From assembly GCA_963765075.1 (NCBI GenBank), contig CAVXVA010000001.1, forward strand, positions 434,001-498,000: DNA of 64,000 bases, in the 5' to 3' direction. A program made the position numbers and the translations under genes. Positions 61,305 to 64,000 of the stretch are shown here, in pieces (position 1 is the stretch's first letter; the number at the start of each line of letters is the position of its first letter). The notes under the pieces were generated by a model. That model saw only the letters and a program-made list of their open reading frames with translations, had not been told where the DNA came from and searched no databases. The stretch comes from JAENVU01 sp963765075 (lineage in GTDB: Bacteria > Actinomycetota > Acidimicrobiia > IMCC26256 > JAENVU01).

Positions 61305-62085
61305 GTGCGCATCGCTACCTGGAACGTCAACTCGCTGAAGGCGCGACTCGAACGCGTCGAGGAGTGGCTCGAGTACGCGCAGCCCGACGTGCTCTGTTTG
61401 CAGGAAACCAAGATGGCCGACAAGGCCTTCCCGGCGATGGCGTTCTCGGCGCTCGGCTACGAGAGCGTCCACCATGGCCAAGGGCAGTGGAACGGCGTGG
61501 CGATCCTGTCCAAGGTCGGCATCGAAGACCCCCAGAACGGCTTCGGCGCCGGCGTCGTCGACCCGTACGCAGGCGACGCCCGCATGCTGGCCGCCACCTG
61601 TGGTGGCATTCGGGTCGTGAGCGTCTACGTCCCGAACGGACGTGAAGTCCCGAGCGAGTTCTACGACCGCAAGCTCGAATGGTTCGCCCGGCTCGCCGAA
61701 TGGCTCGACGCCCACCACACGCCGCAGGACTCCGTCGTGATCACCGGCGACTTCAACGTTGCGCCCGAGGACCGAGACGTCTGGTCGATCAAGGCCTTCG
61801 CCGGATCCACCCACGTGACCGAGCCCGAGCGCGACGCGGTGCGCGCGACTCGAGGCGTGGGGCCTCGTCGACGCGTTCCGCCAGGTGTACGACACCGACC
61901 ACCTCTACAGCTACTGGGACTATCGCCGGGGCGATTTCCATCAGGGCCGGGGGATGCGGATCGACCTCGTGCTCGCGAGCGCGCCCGTGGCCGAGCGGGT
62001 CACCTGGGCGATTGTCGACCGAAATGCCCGGAAGGGGAAACAACCGTCGGACCATGCGCCCGTGGTCGTGGATCTCACCGATTGA
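61305..62085 (+). pseudogene. xthA: Exodeoxyribonuclease III, broken by a one-base insertion
   Basis: ExoIII cuts apurinic sites and trims 3' ends in DNA repair. The first frame has RIATWNVNSLKARLERVEEW, LCLQETKMADKAFP, GQWNGVAILSK and VITGDFNVAPEDRDVW. The last frame has YSYWDYRRGDFHQGRGMRID and PSDHAPVVVDLTD (catalytic Asp-His). The switch is at about 61848: removing the A there turns RATRGVGPRRR into RALEAWGLVDAFRQV, the normal family sequence. All catalytic residues are otherwise present. It is either a sequence error or a recent knockout. The GTG start lies 12 nt after the upstream stop. Confidence 0.9.
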
Positions 62086-62109
62086 GCGAGACGTATAGCG
62101 TTCCCGCCC

Positions 62110-62565
62110 ATGACCGACACCCCAGCTCCTGAAACAACCTCCTCGAAGTCTTCGTCGTCGACGCGGACCATCGTGATCGCCATCATCGCCGTCATCGTCC
62201 TGGCCGGCGGCGGCTTCGCGGCCTACCAACTGACACGCAGCGAGGAGACCGGTGCCGGGCCGTTCAAGATCGCCCACGAGGTCCGTGACGCGATCGCCGA
62301 CGGCAACACCGCCACCCTCGCGAAGCTGTCGACCTCGGACGGCAAGGTTGCGCTCCTGAAGATCCAACCCAACGAGGTCAAGGGGCTGGCCTGGGGCGGC
62401 TGCACCCAGACCTTCGGTGCGAAGACCGCGTCGAAGACGTGCACCTGGACGCGCCCGGGTGGCCAAGTGGTCTTCATCCTCACTGCGCCCGACAAGAAAT
62501 GGGTCGTCGACGCCGTCTCGGTCGGCCCGGCGGGTCTTCCTCCGGACACGCCCCCTTCGAGCTGA
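62110..62565 (+). CDS. Small membrane-anchored protein of unknown function
   Basis: The 151-residue protein has a Ser/Thr/Pro-rich cytoplasmic start, one membrane helix (TIVIAIIAVIVLAGGGFAAY, about 20-39) and an extracytoplasmic domain with a possible disulfide (CTQTF and CTWTRPGG, about 97 and 112) that resembles the short alpha-beta domains often found in actinobacterial lipoproteins. No family is recognised. It starts 24 nt after xthA and is followed by a strong palindrome. Confidence 0.7.
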   Translation: MTDTPAPETTSSKSSSSTRTIVIAIIAVIVLAGGGFAAYQLTRSEETGAGPFKIAHEVRDAIADGNTATLAKLSTSDGKVALLKIQPNEVKGLAWGGCTQTFGAKTASKTCTWTRPGGQVVFILTAPDKKWVVDAVSVGPAGLPPDTPPSS

Positions 62566-62581
62566 CCGAGCTCATTCCGAA

Positions 62582-62625
62582 GAACATGATGAAGGCGGCG
62601 CCGCGGCGCCGCCTTCATCATGTTC
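62582..62625. terminator. Perfect 44-bp palindrome, likely bidirectional terminator
   Basis: Positions 62582-62625 read the same on both strands (22-bp half-sites, starting GAACATGATGAAGGCGGCGC). It lies 17 bp after the stop at 62565 and 33 bp beyond the etfA stop on the other strand, exactly where two convergent transcripts would need to end. Confidence 0.8.
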
Positions 62626-62658
62626 ACTGCCCGTGCGTGGGCGTCTCAGTGCGAGCGA

Positions 62659-63618
62659 TCAGCCCTTGCGAGCCTTGATCGCCTCGATCAGCTTCGGGAC
62701 GACCTTGTGGACGTCGCCCACGATGCCGAGGTCGGCCACCGAGAAGATCGGCGCCTCACCATCCTTGTTGATGGCGATGATGTTGTCCGAGCCCTTCATG
62801 CCCACCATGTGCTGGGTCGCACCGCTGATGCCGAGGGCGAGATACACCTTCGGCTTCACGGTCTTGCCGGTCTGTCCGACCTGCTTCGAGTACGGCACCC
62901 AGCCGGCGTCGACGATGGCGCGCGACGCTCCCGACGCACCACCGAGCAGCTTGGCGAGATCCTCGACCAGCGGGTCGTAGTTCTCCGCCGCGCCGATGCC
63001 CCGACCGCCGGATACGACGATCGCCGACTCTTCCAGCTTCGGCCCCTCGCGCTCTTCGACGTGAGTCTCGAGCACCTTGGCCTCGGCGGCACGGCCCGCG
63101 TCGGGAGTCCCGACGCTGACCACTTCGGCCGCCGCCGCGCCACCCGGCTCGGCGACGAACGACTTCGGCCGGATCGCGGCCAGGCACGGCTTGGCCCCGT
63201 CGAACTTGGTGTCGACGAGCGTGTTGCCGCCGAAGATCGCGGTTCCCACGGTGATCGTGTCGCCGTCGACCGCCAGCGTCATGCCGTTGGTCAGCACCGT
63301 GCGGTCGAGCTTGACCGACAACCGGGCAATGGCGTCACGACCGTCGTAGGTCTGTGCGAACAGGATCAGGTCCGGGGCCTCGGCCTCGACCAGTCCGGCG
63401 ATCGCCGCCGCGCCCATCACCCCGGCGAGGCTCCCACCGGCATCGACCGCGAACACTTTGGCCACGCCGTGCTCACCGAGCACGGGCGCTACTGCCGCCG
63501 CGTTGTCGCCGACGTAGACCGCCTCGACGGTGCCGAACTCCCGAGCCTTCGTGACCAGCTCGAGGGTTGCCGTCGTCGGTGCGTCGCCTTCAGATTCTGC
63601 GTATACCCAAATCTTCAT
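62659..63618 (-). CDS. etfA: Electron transfer flavoprotein alpha subunit
   Basis: EtfA holds the FAD that passes electrons from acyl-CoA dehydrogenases to the membrane chain. The 319-residue protein starts MKIWVYAESEG and has the C-terminal FAD domain: VVSGGRGIGAAENYD, GWVPYSKQVGQTGKTVKP, YLALGISGATQHMVGMKGSD, and IFSVADLGIVGDVHKVVP. It follows etfB by 19 bp on the same strand. The ATG at 63618 fits the family start. It ends at a palindromic terminator. Confidence 0.96.
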   Translation of the reverse strand: MKIWVYAESEGDAPTTATLELVTKAREFGTVEAVYVGDNAAAVAPVLGEHGVAKVFAVDAGGSLAGVMGAAAIAGLVEAEAPDLILFAQTYDGRDAIARLSVKLDRTVLTNGMTLAVDGDTITVGTAIFGGNTLVDTKFDGAKPCLAAIRPKSFVAEPGGAAAAEVVSVGTPDAGRAAEAKVLETHVEEREGPKLEESAIVVSGGRGIGAAENYDPLVEDLAKLLGGASGASRAIVDAGWVPYSKQVGQTGKTVKPKVYLALGISGATQHMVGMKGSDNIIAINKDGEAPIFSVADLGIVGDVHKVVPKLIEAIKARKG

Positions 63619-63637
63619 CGTGTCTGCTCCCCTACGC

Positions 63638-64000
63638 TCAGATGACCTTGAGACCGTCGAGGAACTCGACAACCTTCTCGAATGCGGCACCGTCGTCTTC
63701 GATCTTCTCGCCGGCTTCGCGAGCCGGGGCCGCCGTCACCGACGTGATGGTCTGGTTCGGAGCGATGGCGTCGGCACTCAGACCGAGATCGCCCGCGGTC
63801 ACCTGGTCGACCGGCTTCGACTTCGCCGCCATGATGCCCTTGAACGACGGGTAGCGAGGCTCGACGACACCGGCCGTGACGCTGACCACTGCCGGCAGCG
63901 ACGCCGACACGACGTCGTAGCCCGCTTCGGTCTGACGTTGGATCGTGGCCGACCCACCATCGAGGGTGACGTCCTTGGCGAAGGTGAGCGACGGCCAGCC
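63638..64000 (-). CDS. etfB: Electron transfer flavoprotein beta subunit, C-terminal part (cut by window edge)
   Basis: The last 120 codons are present: LTFAKDVTLDGGSATIQRQT, then VSASLPAVVSVTAGVVEPRY with PSFKGIMAAKSKPV, which is the conserved EtfB segment that docks on dehydrogenases, and the C-terminus FEKVVEFLDGLKVI. The N-terminus lies beyond position 64000. It is immediately upstream of etfA, the usual etfBA order. Confidence 0.94.
   Translation of the reverse strand, partial: GWPSLTFAKDVTLDGGSATIQRQTEAGYDVVSASLPAVVSVTAGVVEPRYPSFKGIMAAKSKPVDQVTAGDLGLSADAIAPNQTITSVTAAPAREAGEKIEDDGAAFEKVVEFLDGLKVI

Noticed and set aside
1..64000. tRNA, rRNA, CRISPR arrays, insertion sequences or prophage
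   Set aside because: No tRNA cloverleaf pattern, regular spaced repeats, transposase or phage structural genes were recognised on either strand.

Overview
The window is about 66% GC and densely coded on both strands. It reads as a stretch of chromosome from a free-living actinobacterium, probably of the Acidimicrobiia type (an inference). Actinobacterial markers are a GTP-type PEP carboxykinase, an F420-type luciferase-family oxidoreductase, a MhuD-like haem oxygenase, a UvrD2-like helicase with an HRDC domain, a DUF2510 protein, a SepIVA-like coiled-coil protein, a PAC2 protein and GTG/TTG starts. I found no tRNA, rRNA, CRISPR array, prophage or insertion sequence.

1-17 kb is a conserved housekeeping block. 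On the minus strand it runs fakA-like, recG, rsmD, coaD, sepIVA-like, DUF177, rpmF, plsX, acpP, rnc, mutM and smc (cut by the left edge), with rpmB divergent from fakA. Two insertions break the usual order. One between mutM and smc holds a lipoprotein, a DHFR-like enzyme and a decayed methyltransferase. One between recG and rsmD holds three plus-strand genes of poorly known function. plsX carries two single-base insertions.

17.6-26.3 kb looks like an envelope-stress regulon. It contains an ECF sigma factor, a membrane protein that is probably its anti-sigma factor, a secreted neocarzinostatin-fold protein, a Calx-beta/fibronectin surface protein, a SodC-like secreted protein and an ABC transporter operon. 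Four start regions share one two-part motif (TGTC[A/G]CCCG, then CGTCTGT, with the first bases 24-25 nt apart), and one of the four lies in front of the sigma gene itself.

26.4-46.5 kb is metabolism and signalling: pckG, a GH3 glucosidase, ddl, an acyl-CoA ligase, a MhuD-like enzyme, an acyltransferase with an SGNH domain, the Leloir genes galT and galK, and a GGDEF-EAL protein. Convergent with the last is a two-gene unit pairing a LuxI-like acyltransferase with a divergent SpeD-like (pyruvoyl decarboxylase) protein, the best candidate for an undescribed pathway.

46.5-64 kb holds a UvrD2-like helicase, a PLP decarboxylase, a nuclease, purK, a ferric-reductase-like membrane protein behind two proline-rich secreted proteins, and lipid or acyl-CoA enzymes (an alpha-methylacyl-CoA racemase-type protein, a PhyH dioxygenase, a phosphotransferase of the ACAD-associated type). 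It ends with a frameshifted xthA and etfA/etfB (etfB cut by the right edge). A perfect 44-bp palindrome separates the convergent gene ends at 62.6 kb.
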